NCBI RefSeq assembly: GCF_001655615.1
Contig: NZ_CP011567.1
Span: 6,296,001-6,360,000, forward strand
Direction: 5' to 3'
Origin: Pseudomonas sp. GR 6-02
GTDB taxonomy: Bacteria; Pseudomonadota; Gammaproteobacteria; Pseudomonadales; Pseudomonadaceae
DNA: 64,000 nt
Positions 1 to 9,637 of the stretch are shown piece after piece (the stretch's first letter is position 1; each line of letters starts with the position of its first letter). The notes beneath the pieces were generated by a model. The model was not told the origin of the DNA, searched no databases, and saw only the letters and a program-made list of their open reading frames with translations. Made by a program: the position numbers and the translations under genes.

Positions 1-560
1 GTCTCGGCAGCCGAGTCTTCCAGGTAGTCGAGGTCAAGCACAGGTTCGCCCTGATACATGCCTACCGAAACGGCAGCGATCATTTGCTTGAGCGGGTCGC
101 CACCTTTGAGGCCGCCGCGCTTCTTGATCACTTTCAAGGCATCGACCAGTGCAACCATGGCGCCGGTGATGGACGCGGTGCGGGTGCCGCCATCAGCCTG
201 GATCACGTCGCAGTCGACGTACAAGGTGACGTCGCCCAGCTTGGACATGTCCAGCGCAGCGCGCAGGGAACGACCGATCAGCCGCTGGATTTCCAGAGTG
301 CGGCCGCCTTGCTTGCCGCGGCTCGCCTCACGCTGGTTACGCTCGCCAGTGGCGCGCGGCAGCATGCCGTATTCAGCGGTCAACCAGCCCTGGCCCTGCC
401 CCTTGAGGAAACGCGGCACGCCGTTCTCGACGCTGACGGTGCAGATGACCTTGGTATCACCGAACTCGACCAGTACAGATCCCTCGGCGTGTTTGGTGTA
501 GTTGCGGGTAATGCGGATCGAGCGGAGCTGATCGGCAGCGCGACCACTTGGACGTTTCAT
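1..560 (-). CDS. rph: Ribonuclease PH, 3' end cut by the window edge
   Basis: This encodes RNase PH, the phosphate-dependent 3'-5' exoribonuclease that trims tRNA 3' ends in the cytoplasm. The minus-strand reading frame starts at an ATG complementary to 558-560 and reads [20 protein letters not shown], the typical RNase PH start. It continues with [15 protein letters not shown] and [20 protein letters not shown] and stays open to base 1, giving about 186 of the usual 240 or so residues. The C-terminus lies outside the window. The gene is divergent from yicC, an arrangement common in Pseudomonas. The reading frame is intact in the visible part. Identification is by family sequence and gene neighbourhood. 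Confidence 0.96.
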   Translation of the reverse strand, partial: MKRPSGRAADQLRSIRITRNYTKHAEGSVLVEFGDTKVICTVSVENGVPRFLKGQGQGWLTAEYGMLPRATGERNQREASRGKQGGRTLEIQRLIGRSLRAALDMSKLGDVTLYVDCDVIQADGGTRTASITGAMVALVDALKVIKKRGGLKGGDPLKQMIAAVSVGMYQGEPVLDLDYLEDSAAE

Positions 561-597
561 AGGGATTACCTGTACGGGGGACGGAAAACTGCCGAGC

Positions 598-626
598 ATT
601 ATAGAGCCGTGGGCCGCGAGTGGGCA
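598..626 (-). promoter_or_regulatory. Candidate sigma-70 promoter for rph
   Basis: The minus strand carries a perfect TATAAT complementary to 598-603, about 38 bases before the rph start codon. The region 17 bases further upstream (complement of 621-626, TGCCCA) is a weak -35. This is seen in sequence only and is unproven. Confidence 0.4.
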
Positions 627-707
627 CTTCTAAAAAAATCACCCGACGATTGAAGGCTCTGAATAGAGCGTAGCCGACGGCCTGCAGCCCATTGTCACAG
701 CGTGTGA

Positions 708-737
708 TTGGGCGCATCCGCCCCACTGCGCTACAAT
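708..737 (+). promoter_or_regulatory. Candidate sigma-70 promoter for yicC-gmk
   Basis: TACAAT at 732-737 makes a good -10 box, and TTGGGC at 708-713 is a fair -35 at 18-base spacing. It lies about 90 bases ahead of the yicC start, in the rph/yicC divergent gap. No other convincing box was seen there. Confidence 0.4.
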
Positions 738-828
738 CCTGCGCCTTTGCTGCCTGTCGGCTTTAATTCACAGATAGCGGGTCCGCGAACCATGGGTTAC
801 GCGCCGACCTGCATTGCGAGGTACCTCC

Positions 829-1692
829 ATGGTGCACAGCATGACCGCCTTCGCCCGCGTCGAGAAAGCCGGCGTCCAGGGCACCCTGAGCTGGGAGCTG
901 CGCTCGGTCAACAGCCGCTACCTGGAACCCCATCTGCGCCTGCCGGAATCTTTCCGCGACCTCGAGGGCGCCGTCCGCGAAGCCCTGCGCCAGGGAATTT
1001 CCCGGGGCAAGCTCGAATGCACCCTGCGTTTCACCGAAGAAAGCACTGGCAAACCGCTGCAAGTGGACCGCGAGCGCGCCGCGCAATTGGTCGCTGCCGC
1101 CGAGACCGTCGCCAGCCTGATCAAGAACCCTGCCGCGCTGAACCCGCTGGAAGTCCTGGCCTGGCCCGGCGTGCTGGTGGCCGACGCCGCCGACCCGCAA
1201 GCGCTGAATGCCGAAGCCATGGCGCTGTTCAACCAAGGCCTGAAAGAACTCAAGGCCGGCCGCGAGCGCGAAGGCGCGGAGCTGGCGCGGTTGATCAACG
1301 AACGCCTGACGTCCATTGAAGAAGATGTGGTGATCCTGCGTGAGCTGGTCCCGCAGATGCTCGCCACGCAGCGTCAGAAAGTCCTCGACCGCTTCACCGA
1401 CATGAAGGCCGACCTCGACCCGCAGCGCCTGGAGCAGGAAATGGTCATGCTCGCGCAAAAGAGCGACGTCGCCGAAGAACTGGATCGCCTGAGCACTCAC
1501 ATCATCGAAGTTCGCCGGGTGCTCAAATCCGGCGGCGCTGCCGGTCGACGCCTGGATTTCCTGATGCAGGAGCTCAACCGCGAAGCCAACACACTGGGCT
1601 CCAAAGCCTTCGACCCGCGCAGCACCCAAGCGGCGGTCAACCTCAAGGTGTTGATCGAGCAGATGCGCGAACAAGTACAGAATATTGAGTAA
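829..1692 (+). CDS. yicC: YicC-family endoribonuclease
   Basis: This is a 287-residue protein, the same length as E. coli YicC. YicC proteins are cytoplasmic endoribonucleases that act in small-RNA and stress-linked RNA turnover. The N-terminus MVHSMTAFARVEK and the motif ELRSVNSRYLEPHLRLPE mark the YicC N-terminal domain. The tail with KSGGAAGRRLDFLMQELNRE and ANTLGSKAFD marks the C-terminal DUF1732 domain. I chose ATG 829 because GAGG sits 7 bases ahead of it and it matches the family start; an upstream TTG at 814 is less likely. gmk follows after 12 bases, so the two are probably co-transcribed. Confidence 0.95.
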   Translation: MVHSMTAFARVEKAGVQGTLSWELRSVNSRYLEPHLRLPESFRDLEGAVREALRQGISRGKLECTLRFTEESTGKPLQVDRERAAQLVAAAETVASLIKNPAALNPLEVLAWPGVLVADAADPQALNAEAMALFNQGLKELKAGREREGAELARLINERLTSIEEDVVILRELVPQMLATQRQKVLDRFTDMKADLDPQRLEQEMVMLAQKSDVAEELDRLSTHIIEVRRVLKSGGAAGRRLDFLMQELNREANTLGSKAFDPRSTQAAVNLKVLIEQMREQVQNIE

Positions 1693-2325
<633 letters not shown>

Positions 2326-2392
2326 TCAGCTCTTCCCAAAACCGCTGCAAGGGCTTTACATTGGTGCTTATAGCGCGTTGAAGAGCCTGGTC

Positions 2393-2430
2393 AAAAAATC
2401 AGCGCTTCCCTAATCGCTGGTGATTTTTTA
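2393..2430 (+). terminator. Probable Rho-independent terminator after gmk
   Basis: AAAAAATCAGCG at 2393-2404 pairs with CGCTGGTGATTTTTT at 2415-2429, leaving a 3-base bulge, and the right arm ends in six T. The A and T runs make it look bidirectional. It separates gmk from rpoZ. Confidence 0.55.
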
Positions 2431-2492
2431 AACTGTTGAGTCCGCTCGCCCAACCGGGCAGCGCGCATATTGCATTCGCTCCGAGGAATACC

Positions 2493-2756
2493 ATGGCCCG
2501 CGTAACCGTTGAAGACTGCCTAGAACACGTGGAAAACCGCTTTGAGCTGGTCATGCTCTCTACCAAGCGTGCCCGTCAACTGGCCACTGGTGGCAAAGAG
2601 CCCCTGGTTCAGTGGGAAAACGACAAGCCTACAGTTGTAGCGCTGCGTGAAATCGCTGAAGGCCTGATGAGCTACGAGTTCATCGCCAACGCTGAAATCG
2701 TCGAAGACGAACCGCTGTTCGCAGCGTTCGAGGACGAGTCCAACGAGGCAGTATAA
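2493..2756 (+). CDS. rpoZ: DNA-directed RNA polymerase omega subunit
   Basis: Omega (87 residues) is the small subunit that helps fold the beta-prime subunit into RNA polymerase and takes part in ppGpp binding. The sequence [20 protein letters not shown] and the following [12 protein letters not shown] are diagnostic. The ATG at 2493 has GAGG 7 bases upstream. A longer frame from 2436 is open but lacks a ribosome site and does not match the family. spoT follows 56 bases after the stop, the usual rpoZ-spoT pair. Confidence 0.97.
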   Translation: MARVTVEDCLEHVENRFELVMLSTKRARQLATGGKEPLVQWENDKPTVVALREIAEGLMSYEFIANAEIVEDEPLFAAFEDESNEAV

Positions 2757-2812
2757 GCCATGCCTGGTCGACGTAGCACGGCGCGGGGTCATAGCAAACG
2801 GCAGGAATTATC

Positions 2813-4918
2813 ATGCCGAGCATAGACGCCCTCGCCGATCGCTTATCGACCTACCTCGGCAAGGACCAGGTCAACCTGGTCCGCCGAGCGTACTTCTACG
2901 CCGAACAAGCCCACGACGGTCAACGCCGCCGCAGCGGTGAGGCGTACGTCACGCATCCTCTTGCGGTGGCGAATATTCTTGCCGACATGCACATGGACCA
3001 TCAAAGCTTGATGGCTGCAATGCTGCATGACGTGATCGAAGACACCGGTATTGCCAAGGAAGCGCTGCAAGCGCAGTTCGGCGAAACCGTGGCCGAACTG
3101 GTCGACGGGGTCAGCAAACTGACCCAGATGAACTTCGAGACCAAAGCCGAAGCCCAGGCCGAAAACTTCCAGAAAATGGCCATGGCCATGGCGCGCGACA
3201 TTCGCGTGATCCTGGTCAAGCTGGCCGACCGCCTGCACAACATGCGTACCCTGGAAGTGCTGTCCGGCGAAAAACGCCGGCGGATCGCCAAGGAAACCCT
3301 GGAAATCTATGCGCCCATCGCCAACCGGCTGGGCATGCACGCCATCCGCATAGAATTCGAAGACCTCGGCTTCAAGGCCATGCACCCGATGCGTTCCGCG
3401 CGGATCAACCAGGCGGTCAAACGCGCCCGGGGCAACCGCAAGGAAATCGTCAACAAGATCGAAGAGTCCCTCAGCCACTGCCTGGCCATCGACGGCATCC
3501 AGGGTGAGGTCAGCGGTCGTCAGAAACACCTCTATGGCATCTACAAAAAAATGCGCGGCAAGCGTCGGGCCTTCAACGAGATCATGGACGTCTACGCGTT
3601 CCGGATCATCGTCGACAAGGTCGATACTTGCTACCGCGTGCTGGGTGCTGTGCATAATTTGTACAAACCGTTGCCGGGGCGCTTCAAGGATTACATCGCG
3701 ATCCCCAAGGCCAACGGCTACCAGTCGCTGCATACCACGCTGTTCGGCATGCACGGTGTACCGATCGAGATCCAGATCCGCACCCGTGAAATGGAAGAGA
3801 TGGCCAACAATGGCATCGCCGCCCATTGGCTGTACAAATCCAGCGGCGACGAACAGCCCAAAGGCACTCATGCCCGCGCCCGCCAGTGGGTCAAAGGCGT
3901 GCTGGAGATGCAGCAACGGGCCGGCAACTCGCTGGAATTCATCGAGAGCGTGAAGATCGACCTGTTCCCGGACGAGGTCTACGTGTTCACGCCCAAGGGC
4001 CGGATCATGGAGCTTCCAAAAGGCTCCACGGCGGTCGACTTCGCTTACGCGGTACACACCGACGTGGGCAACAGCTGCATTGCCTGCCGGATCAACCGTC
4101 GTCTCGCGCCGCTGTCCGAACCGCTGCAAAGCGGCTCCACGGTCGAGATCGTCAGCGCCCCCGGCGCACGGCCGAACCCGGCATGGCTCAACTTCGTGGT
4201 CACCGGCAAGGCGCGGACCCACATCCGCCATGCGCTTAAGCTGCAACGCCGCTCCGAATCCATCAGCCTCGGCGAACGCCTGCTGAACAAGGTGCTCAAC
4301 GGTTTCGACAGCTCGCTGGAAAAAGTCCCGGCCGAGCGTGTGCAGTTGATGCTCCACGAATATCGCCTGGAACTGATCGAAGACCTGCTCGAAGACATCG
4401 GCCTGGGCAATCGCATGGCTTACGTGGTCGCCCGCCGCCTGCTCGGCGAAGGCGAACAGCTGCCAAGCCCGGAAGGTCCGCTGGCCATTCGCGGCACCGA
4501 AGGCCTGGTGCTCAGTTACGCCAAGTGCTGCACGCCGATCCCTGGCGACCCGATCGTTGGCCATCTGTCCGCCGGCAAAGGGATGGTGGTGCACCTGGAC
4601 AACTGCCGCAACATCAGCGAAATCCGCCACAACCCGGAAAAATGCATCCAGCTCTCGTGGGCCAAGGATGTCACCGGCGAATTCAACGTCGAGCTGCGCG
4701 TCGAACTGGAACACCAGCGCGGCCTGATCGCCCTGCTGGCCAGCAGCGTCAACGCGGCCGACGGCAATATCGAAAAAATCAGCATGGACGAACGCGACGG
4801 TCGTATCAGCGTGGTCCAACTGGTGGTCAGCGTGCACGACCGCGTGCACCTGGCCCGCGTGATCAAGAAACTGCGCGCCCTGACCGGGGTCATCCGCATC
4901 ACCCGCATGCGCGCGTAG
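2813..4918 (+). CDS. spoT: Bifunctional (p)ppGpp synthetase/hydrolase SpoT
   Basis: This 701-residue enzyme makes and degrades the stringent-response alarmone (p)ppGpp. The N-terminal HD hydrolase domain carries HPLAVA and MLHDVIEDT, with the metal-binding H72-D73 pair. The synthetase domain follows (KRRAFNEIMDVYAFRIIVD, then the conserved region GRFKDYIAIPKANGYQSLHT). A TGS domain lies near residues 390-450 (VYVFTPKGRIMELPKGSTAV). A zinc-finger-like stretch (SYAKCCTPIPGDPI) and a C-terminal ACT domain close the protein. The intact HD pair argues for SpoT over RelA. The gene follows rpoZ and precedes ridA with a 24-base gap. Confidence 0.97.
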   Translation: MPSIDALADRLSTYLGKDQVNLVRRAYFYAEQAHDGQRRRSGEAYVTHPLAVANILADMHMDHQSLMAAMLHDVIEDTGIAKEALQAQFGETVAELVDGVSKLTQMNFETKAEAQAENFQKMAMAMARDIRVILVKLADRLHNMRTLEVLSGEKRRRIAKETLEIYAPIANRLGMHAIRIEFEDLGFKAMHPMRSARINQAVKRARGNRKEIVNKIEESLSHCLAIDGIQGEVSGRQKHLYGIYKKMRGKRRAFNEIMDVYAFRIIVDKVDTCYRVLGAVHNLYKPLPGRFKDYIAIPKANGYQSLHTTLFGMHGVPIEIQIRTREMEEMANNGIAAHWLYKSSGDEQPKGTHARARQWVKGVLEMQQRAGNSLEFIESVKIDLFPDEVYVFTPKGRIMELPKGSTAVDFAYAVHTDVGNSCIACRINRRLAPLSEPLQSGSTVEIVSAPGARPNPAWLNFVVTGKARTHIRHALKLQRRSESISLGERLLNKVLNGFDSSLEKVPAERVQLMLHEYRLELIEDLLEDIGLGNRMAYVVARRLLGEGEQLPSPEGPLAIRGTEGLVLSYAKCCTPIPGDPIVGHLSAGKGMVVHLDNCRNISEIRHNPEKCIQLSWAKDVTGEFNVELRVELEHQRGLIALLASSVNAADGNIEKISMDERDGRISVVQLVVSVHDRVHLARVIKKLRALTGVIRITRMRA

Positions 4919-4942
4919 CCCACCCTTCACAAGGAGTCATAC

Positions 4943-5323
4943 ATGACCAAGACCGTTATCAACAGCGACAAGGCCCCGGCCGCCATCGGTACTTACTCCC
5001 AGGCGATCAAGGCTGGCAACACCGTGTACATGTCGGGTCAGATTCCTCTGGACCCAAAAACCATGGAACTGGTCGAAGGCTTCGAAGCCCAGACCATCCA
5101 GGTATTCGAGAACCTCAAAGCCGTGGCAGAAGCCGCCGGTGGTTCGTTTAAAGACATCGTCAAACTGAACATTTTCCTCACCGACCTGAGCCACTTCGCC
5201 AAGGTCAACGAGATCATGGGCAAGTACTTCGACCAGCCTTACCCAGCCCGCGCCGCCATCGGCGTTGCAGCCCTGCCAAAGGGTTCGCAGGTTGAAATGG
5301 ATGCCATTCTGGTCATCGAGTAA
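4943..5323 (+). CDS. ridA: RidA family reactive imine/enamine deaminase
   Basis: RidA (126 residues) hydrolyses reactive 2-aminoacrylate-type enamines and imines that form from serine and threonine dehydration, protecting PLP enzymes. The start [20 protein letters not shown], the segment [11 protein letters not shown] and the C-terminal [20 protein letters not shown] are the family signature, including the conserved arginine that binds the carboxylate. Length is typical. An AGGAG lies 8 bases before the ATG. It is probably read through from spoT. Confidence 0.95.
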   Translation: MTKTVINSDKAPAAIGTYSQAIKAGNTVYMSGQIPLDPKTMELVEGFEAQTIQVFENLKAVAEAAGGSFKDIVKLNIFLTDLSHFAKVNEIMGKYFDQPYPARAAIGVAALPKGSQVEMDAILVIE

Positions 5324-5330
5324 TGTGTCT

Positions 5331-5354
5331 GGCGCAGCCTTGCGAGGCTGCGCC
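5331..5354 (+). terminator. Perfect 10-bp hairpin after ridA
   Basis: GGCGCAGCCT (5331-5340) and AGGCTGCGCC (5345-5354) form a perfect stem with loop TGCG, starting 8 bases after the ridA stop. No T-run follows, so it could be a weak terminator or a 3'-end stabilising hairpin. Confidence 0.4.
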
Positions 5355-5392
5355 GACTGATCTTGTACAAAGGGTTCTGAAAGGATTCCACC

Positions 5393-6133
5393 ATGCGCCA
5401 CGCGCTAGCTCTCTCGCTGGTCGCCCTACTCTTGGGCGGATGTGCCAGCAACCCTGCCGACCGTGATATCAGCGGCACCTGGATCAACCAGGTGGCGATC
5501 GATGCCGCATCCAAAGGCGGCCCCCTGCGTGAAGCGCTCCAGGCCTATGGCCCGAATCTGGAATGGAACGTCAACACCAGAGCCGGTCAGGCCCGCTACA
5601 CCAATGGTTTTGAAAACGTCGAAGGCAAGCTGCTGGGCGAAAAATCCGGCGCCTGGAATGTCGACTTTTATGGCAGCTCCGCCAGCGAGCTGAAGCGTGA
5701 TGGCAAGCGACTGAACCAGGCTGCCAACGACAACGAGCCCGAGCAAGTCTTCGACCGTGCATCGGTCCAGGTTCCGGAAGGAGCGCCTATTGGCGCTAGT
5801 TTCGAGCGCGCGCTGTATTCGGCTTACATGGGCGGCAGCTGGAAAATCCTCAGCGGCCCGGGCGAAGGCAGCACCGTCCAGTTCCAGGCAGACGGTCAGG
5901 TCGCCGGTCTGCCCGGTGCAGATCGCTATGCCCTGTGCCTGGCGGGCGATTGCGCGTCGATGAGCGGCGGCAACGACAACATCTGGCTGCAGTTGAATGG
6001 CCAGGGCAATACCTGGATCTTTGCGCGCAAGGGCAAAGAACTGGAGATTTTCCAGACGGTGAACACGGCACTGGCGGACGAGATGCCTTCGTTCACACCA
6101 GGTGATCGCAAGTGGTTGCTCGAAAAGCAGTAA
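5393..6133 (+). CDS. Putative outer-membrane or periplasmic lipoprotein, function unknown
   Basis: This is a 246-residue protein with a lipoprotein signal: MRHALALSLVALLLGGC, with lipobox LGGC at residues 14-17 and the modified Cys at 17. After a short linker comes ISGTWINQVAIDAASKGGPL, then two beta-rich stretches that each contain a W-x-V or W-x-I pattern and Gly-rich turns (GAWNVDFYGSS, GGSWKILSGPGEGS). The segment YALCLAGDCASMSGGNDNIW has a possible disulphide pair. I do not recognise a named family. An AAGGATTCC precedes the ATG by a few bases. It is an independent unit between ridA and a REP element. Confidence 0.8.
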   Translation: MRHALALSLVALLLGGCASNPADRDISGTWINQVAIDAASKGGPLREALQAYGPNLEWNVNTRAGQARYTNGFENVEGKLLGEKSGAWNVDFYGSSASELKRDGKRLNQAANDNEPEQVFDRASVQVPEGAPIGASFERALYSAYMGGSWKILSGPGEGSTVQFQADGQVAGLPGADRYALCLAGDCASMSGGNDNIWLQLNGQGNTWIFARKGKELEIFQTVNTALADEMPSFTPGDRKWLLEKQ

Positions 6134-6160
6134 GCCGGCCCTGAGGCCAACGCAGAACCC

Positions 6161-6252
6161 ATGTGGGAGCGGGCTTGCTCGCGAAAGCGGTGTAACAATC
6201 AACGATGATGTTGAATGTTATGTCCCCTTCGCGAGCAAGCCTGCTCCCACAT
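6161..6252. repeat. REP doublet (inverted pair) in the convergent gap
   Basis: ATGTGGGAGCGGGCTTGCTC (6161-6180) continues to 6185 and is matched in reverse by the arm at 6228-6252, leaving a 42-base centre. This is the typical Pseudomonas GTGGGAGCGGGCTTGC REP type, arranged as an inverted pair. It sits between two convergent genes, a usual REP location, and could act as a bidirectional transcript end. Confidence 0.8.
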
Positions 6253-6273
6253 TTGGTTTGAGGTGACTGGAAG

Positions 6274-7131
6274 TCAGCAGCGGCCTTCGAGGATCGCGGC
6301 ATAACCTTCGCGAAAACTCGGATAGCGCGGCGTCCAGCCCAACGCCTTCGCCCGGGAGTTACTGCAGCGCTTGCTGCCGGCACGACGCACACTGGCATCA
6401 TCGGCCCATTCGGTCACGCCCAGATACTCACGCAACCAGCCCACCACCTCTGCCATTGGCGCAGGCGCATCATCGACACCTATATACGCATCATCCAGCG
6501 CCACTCCACGCCGATCCGCCTCAAGCAGGAACGCCAGCAACCCCGCCGCGTCGTCGACGTGAATCCGATTGGCGTACAGCGGCGGATCGATCGCCACGCG
6601 ATAACCGCGACGAACCTGAGTCAGCAGCCACTCTCGACCTGGACCATAAATACCGGTCAGACGCACGATGCTGGCCGGGATGCCGCTATCACGCGCCACT
6701 TGCTCGGCTTCCAGCATCAAACGCCCCGAATAACCGCCCGCCACCGTCGGCGAGGTTTCATCGACCCACTCACCGTCCTGCTGACCGTAAACACTGCTGC
6801 TGGAGACAAACAGAATGCGCTTTGGCTGCTGGCCATGTTGTTTCAACCACCCCAGCACATGCTGCAAGCCTTCGACATAGGCGGCGCGATAGCCCGCCTC
6901 GTCGTGGTCGGTGGCAGCGGCGCTGTACACCAGATAGTCCAGTGGCGTGGTCGGCCAGTCAGCCGGGCATTGCGCGCTGAACAGGTCACCCGCAACACCA
7001 ACCACTCCGGCCGGCAAGCGCGACACATTGCGGCGCAGGCCATAAACCTGCCAGTGCCCTGCCAGCAATTGCGTAGCCAGACGGCTGCCGACATCACCGC
7101 AGCCGGCGATCAAAACAGAAGGCGCGGACAT
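6274..7131 (-). CDS. NAD(P)-dependent epimerase/dehydratase family protein (YeeZ-like)
   Basis: The 285-residue product has a Rossmann N-terminus, SVLIAGCGDVGSRLATQLL, with the GxxGxxG nucleotide-binding loop at about residues 10-16. The central ILFVSSSSVYGQQDGEWVDE carries the conserved Ser and Tyr region of extended short-chain dehydrogenases, followed by IVRLTGIYGPGREWL, typical of nucleotide-sugar epimerase-like proteins. The Tyr-x-x-x-Lys pair is not canonical (Y-G-Q-Q-D), so catalysis may differ, as in the YeeZ/SDR_a8-like branch. The substrate is unknown. The gene is alone on the minus strand between the lipoprotein and exbB. Confidence 0.85.
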   Translation of the reverse strand: MSAPSVLIAGCGDVGSRLATQLLAGHWQVYGLRRNVSRLPAGVVGVAGDLFSAQCPADWPTTPLDYLVYSAAATDHDEAGYRAAYVEGLQHVLGWLKQHGQQPKRILFVSSSSVYGQQDGEWVDETSPTVAGGYSGRLMLEAEQVARDSGIPASIVRLTGIYGPGREWLLTQVRRGYRVAIDPPLYANRIHVDDAAGLLAFLLEADRRGVALDDAYIGVDDAPAPMAEVVGWLREYLGVTEWADDASVRRAGSKRCSNSRAKALGWTPRYPSFREGYAAILEGRC

Positions 7132-7320
7132 CAGAAGACTCCCTCAAGAAAGGTACAGACTAGCGCCCGAAATGGATAAGCAGCTAGCAATGGAAGAAAA
7201 AAAGAGACGCTATTACTTTTGTTAACAAGAATTAATTGCAATAATGCCAGCCACTTTTGTTCTCGGCCTTACGAGGCCTGGAAGAACACTTACCGTCTTT
7301 TCCTCTCAGGTCCGGCCAGC

Positions 7321-8271
7321 ATGACACGCAATCAACTCTCCGCTTCGCCAACCAAACGACCTCGCGCCTGGAGCGCGGTAGCCGCCCTGCTGCTCAGCCT
7401 GATGCTGGCGCCGACCGCCGCATTCGCCGATGCGCAAGCGCCGGCCACACAGCCTGCGGCTACTCAAACACCAGCCGTTCAAACCGCACCTGTCGCGACC
7501 GATCCGGTCCAGGCCGTAGACGCCGCGGACATGCCGCAAGCTCTCGAAGCCGACAACTCCCTGGGCATGGCCCACGACCTGTCGCCATGGGGCATGTACA
7601 AGAACGCCGATATTATCGTGAAAATCGTGATGATCGGCCTGGCCATCGCCTCGATCATCACCTGGACCATCTGGATCGCCAAGGGCTTCGAGCTGATGGG
7701 CGCCAAGCGTCGTCTGCGCGCTGAAATCGCTCATCTGAAAAAAGCCGCCACCCTTAAGGAAGCCAGCACCACGGCGGCCAAGGAAGGCACCCTGGCCAAC
7801 CTGCTGGTCCACGACGCGCTGGAAGAAATGCGCTTGTCGGCCAACAGCCGCGAGAAGGAAGGCATCAAGGAACGCGTGAGCTTCCGCCTCGAGCGCCTCG
7901 TCGCAGCCTGCGGTCGCAACATGAGCAGCGGCACCGGCGTGCTGGCCACCATCGGTTCCACCGCGCCGTTCGTCGGCCTGTTCGGTACCGTATGGGGCAT
8001 CATGAACAGCTTCATCGGCATCGCCAAAACCCAGACCACCAACCTCGCCGTCGTGGCCCCCGGCATCGCCGAAGCCCTGCTGGCGACCGCGCTGGGTCTG
8101 GTTGCAGCGATTCCTGCGGTGGTCATCTACAACGTCTTCGCCCGCTCCATTGCCGGTTACAAGGCACAAGTGTCCGACGCCTCGGCGGAAGTCCTGCTGC
8201 TGGTCAGCCGCGACCTCGACCACCAGCCGCCCGAGCGCAGCTCGCAACCGCACATGGTGAAAGTGGGGTAA
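7321..8271 (+). CDS. exbB: TonB-system energizer ExbB, extended type
   Basis: ExbB (316 residues) with ExbD forms the proton-driven inner-membrane motor that energises TonB-dependent outer-membrane transport. The long N-terminus begins MTRNQLSASPTKRPRAWSAV, then a hydrophobic signal-like segment ending AFADAQ and an Ala/Gln/Thr/Pro-rich stretch to about residue 80. Three membrane segments follow (IVMIGLAIASIITWTIWIA; GVLATIGSTAPFVGLFGTVW; AEALLATALGLVAAIPAVVI), with the conserved cytoplasmic loop between the first two. The start at 7321 is chosen because the product begins with this known N-terminus; the open frame reaches back to 7219. First gene of exbB-exbD-tonB. Confidence 0.95.
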   Translation: MTRNQLSASPTKRPRAWSAVAALLLSLMLAPTAAFADAQAPATQPAATQTPAVQTAPVATDPVQAVDAADMPQALEADNSLGMAHDLSPWGMYKNADIIVKIVMIGLAIASIITWTIWIAKGFELMGAKRRLRAEIAHLKKAATLKEASTTAAKEGTLANLLVHDALEEMRLSANSREKEGIKERVSFRLERLVAACGRNMSSGTGVLATIGSTAPFVGLFGTVWGIMNSFIGIAKTQTTNLAVVAPGIAEALLATALGLVAAIPAVVIYNVFARSIAGYKAQVSDASAEVLLLVSRDLDHQPPERSSQPHMVKVG

Positions 8272-8277
8272 TCGGCC

Positions 8278-8706
8278 ATGGGCCTGCATTTGAAAGAAGG
8301 CGCAGACGACGATCTGGCCGAGAACCACGAAATCAACGTCACGCCGTTCATCGACGTAATGCTGGTGCTGTTGATCATCTTCATGGTGGCGGCGCCGCTG
8401 GCCACCGTGGACATCAAGGTCGACCTGCCCGCCTCCACCGCCAAACCGGCGCCGCGGCCAGAGAAACCGGTGTTCCTCAGCGTCAAAGCTGACCAGCGCC
8501 TGTTCCTCGGCGAAGACGAAGTGAAGACCGAAGCCCTCGGCGCCACACTCGACGCCAAGACCCAGGGCAAGAAAGACACGACGATCTTCTTCCAGGCCGA
8601 CAAAGGCGTGGACTACGGCGACCTGATGAGCGTGATGGACGCCCTGCGCGCCGCCGGCTACCTGAAGGTCGGTCTGGTCGGACTCGAGACGGCAGCCAAA
8701 AAATGA
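8278..8706 (+). CDS. exbD: TonB-system transport protein ExbD
   Basis: ExbD (142 residues) is the single-pass partner of ExbB that carries the proton-accepting Asp in its membrane helix. The segment EINVTPFIDVMLVLLIIFMV contains that Asp (D27 by my count) and is diagnostic of ExbD/TolR. The rest is a periplasmic domain of normal size. It starts 6 bases after exbB stops and its end overlaps the tonB start by 4 bases, so the three are translationally coupled. Confidence 0.96.
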   Translation: MGLHLKEGADDDLAENHEINVTPFIDVMLVLLIIFMVAAPLATVDIKVDLPASTAKPAPRPEKPVFLSVKADQRLFLGEDEVKTEALGATLDAKTQGKKDTTIFFQADKGVDYGDLMSVMDALRAAGYLKVGLVGLETAAKK

Positions 8707-9449
8707 TCAACACGCGCCAAAAGCTGACGCGTTACAGCGGTAGCCTGGCCGTGGTGCTGGGCGTCCATGCGCTGGCCATTGCACTGGCGCTGAACTGGAC
8801 GTCACGCCCGCCGATCGAGCTGCCGCCGCAAGCGATGATGGTCGAGCTGGCGCCGATGCCGGCCCCGCCACCGCCCGCACCGCCGAAGGTGATCACGCCG
8901 CCACAGCCACCGGCACCGGTGGAAGAACTGCCGATTCCAAAACTCGCTGAAGCGCCGAAGGCCGAGATTGCCGTGCCCAAGCCGGTCAAACCCAAGCCGA
9001 AGCCGCAACCGCCCAAGCCTGTGGAGAAAAAGCCGGAGCCACCGAAGGAAAAGCCTTCCGAGGAGAAGCCTAGCGACACGCAGCCAACCCAGGCGCCGAC
9101 GGAGAAGTCCGCTCAGCCGGCTCCCGGTCCATCGCCCGCGCAACAAGCCGCCAAGGCCAGTTGGCAAGGCACCCTGCTCGCGCACCTGGCCAAGTACAAA
9201 AAGTACCCGGCCAGCGCACAGCAACGCGGCAAGGAAGGTTTGAACCGTCTGCGCTTTGTGGTGGATGCCGAAGGTAACGTGCTGTCGTTCGAACTGGTGG
9301 GCCGCTCCGGCAACGCCGATCTGGACCGGGCTACCCTGGAAATGATCCGCCGCGCCCAACCGCTGCCCAAGCCACCGGCCGACATGCTGAACAACGGCAC
9401 CATCGAAATCGTTGCACCGTTTGTTTACTCGCTGGAACGCCGACGCTAA
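8703..9449 (+). CDS. tonB: Energy transducer TonB
   Basis: TonB (248 residues) spans the periplasm and passes ExbB-ExbD energy to outer-membrane siderophore and vitamin receptors. The N-terminal anchor is SLAVVLGVHALAIALALNW. A Pro/Lys/Glu-rich spacer fills residues 40-150. The C-terminal domain begins near QGTLLAHLAKYKKYPASAQQ and contains the signature GxxGxxxxxFxVD-like GKEGLNRLRFVVDAEGNVLS and a terminal IEIVAPFVYSL. The ATG overlaps the exbD stop in an ATGA. A terminator follows. No convincing Fur box was seen ahead of the operon. Confidence 0.96.
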   Translation: MINTRQKLTRYSGSLAVVLGVHALAIALALNWTSRPPIELPPQAMMVELAPMPAPPPPAPPKVITPPQPPAPVEELPIPKLAEAPKAEIAVPKPVKPKPKPQPPKPVEKKPEPPKEKPSEEKPSDTQPTQAPTEKSAQPAPGPSPAQQAAKASWQGTLLAHLAKYKKYPASAQQRGKEGLNRLRFVVDAEGNVLSFELVGRSGNADLDRATLEMIRRAQPLPKPPADMLNNGTIEIVAPFVYSLERRR

Positions 9450-9494
9450 AAACACCGCCGCTCCCACAGGTTCTTCGGCGGTTACAAAACCTAT

Positions 9495-9519
9495 AAAAGG
9501 CACCGAAAGGTGCCTTTTT
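9495..9519 (+). terminator. Rho-independent terminator after tonB
   Basis: AAAAGGCACC (9495-9504), loop GAAA and GGTGCCTTTTT (9509-9519) form a strong stem with a GNRA tetraloop and a T-run, 45 bases after the tonB stop. The symmetric A-tract makes it potentially bidirectional. Confidence 0.88.
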
Positions 9520-9637
9520 GCATATCTGGAAACGGCAAACCTGCATTGCCCAGTGTCACTTAGCACACTCAGTCTGATAACGTGCGTCTATCGATTGCAG
9601 CCGGTATGCTTGGCCCGCAACTTCATGGACGCTTGCT

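Noticed and set aside
7215..7250. Possible Fur box ahead of exbB (GAATTAATTGCAATAATGC)
   Set aside because: Compared with the 19-base Fur consensus only a few positions match, so it is not better than chance in an AT-rich stretch.
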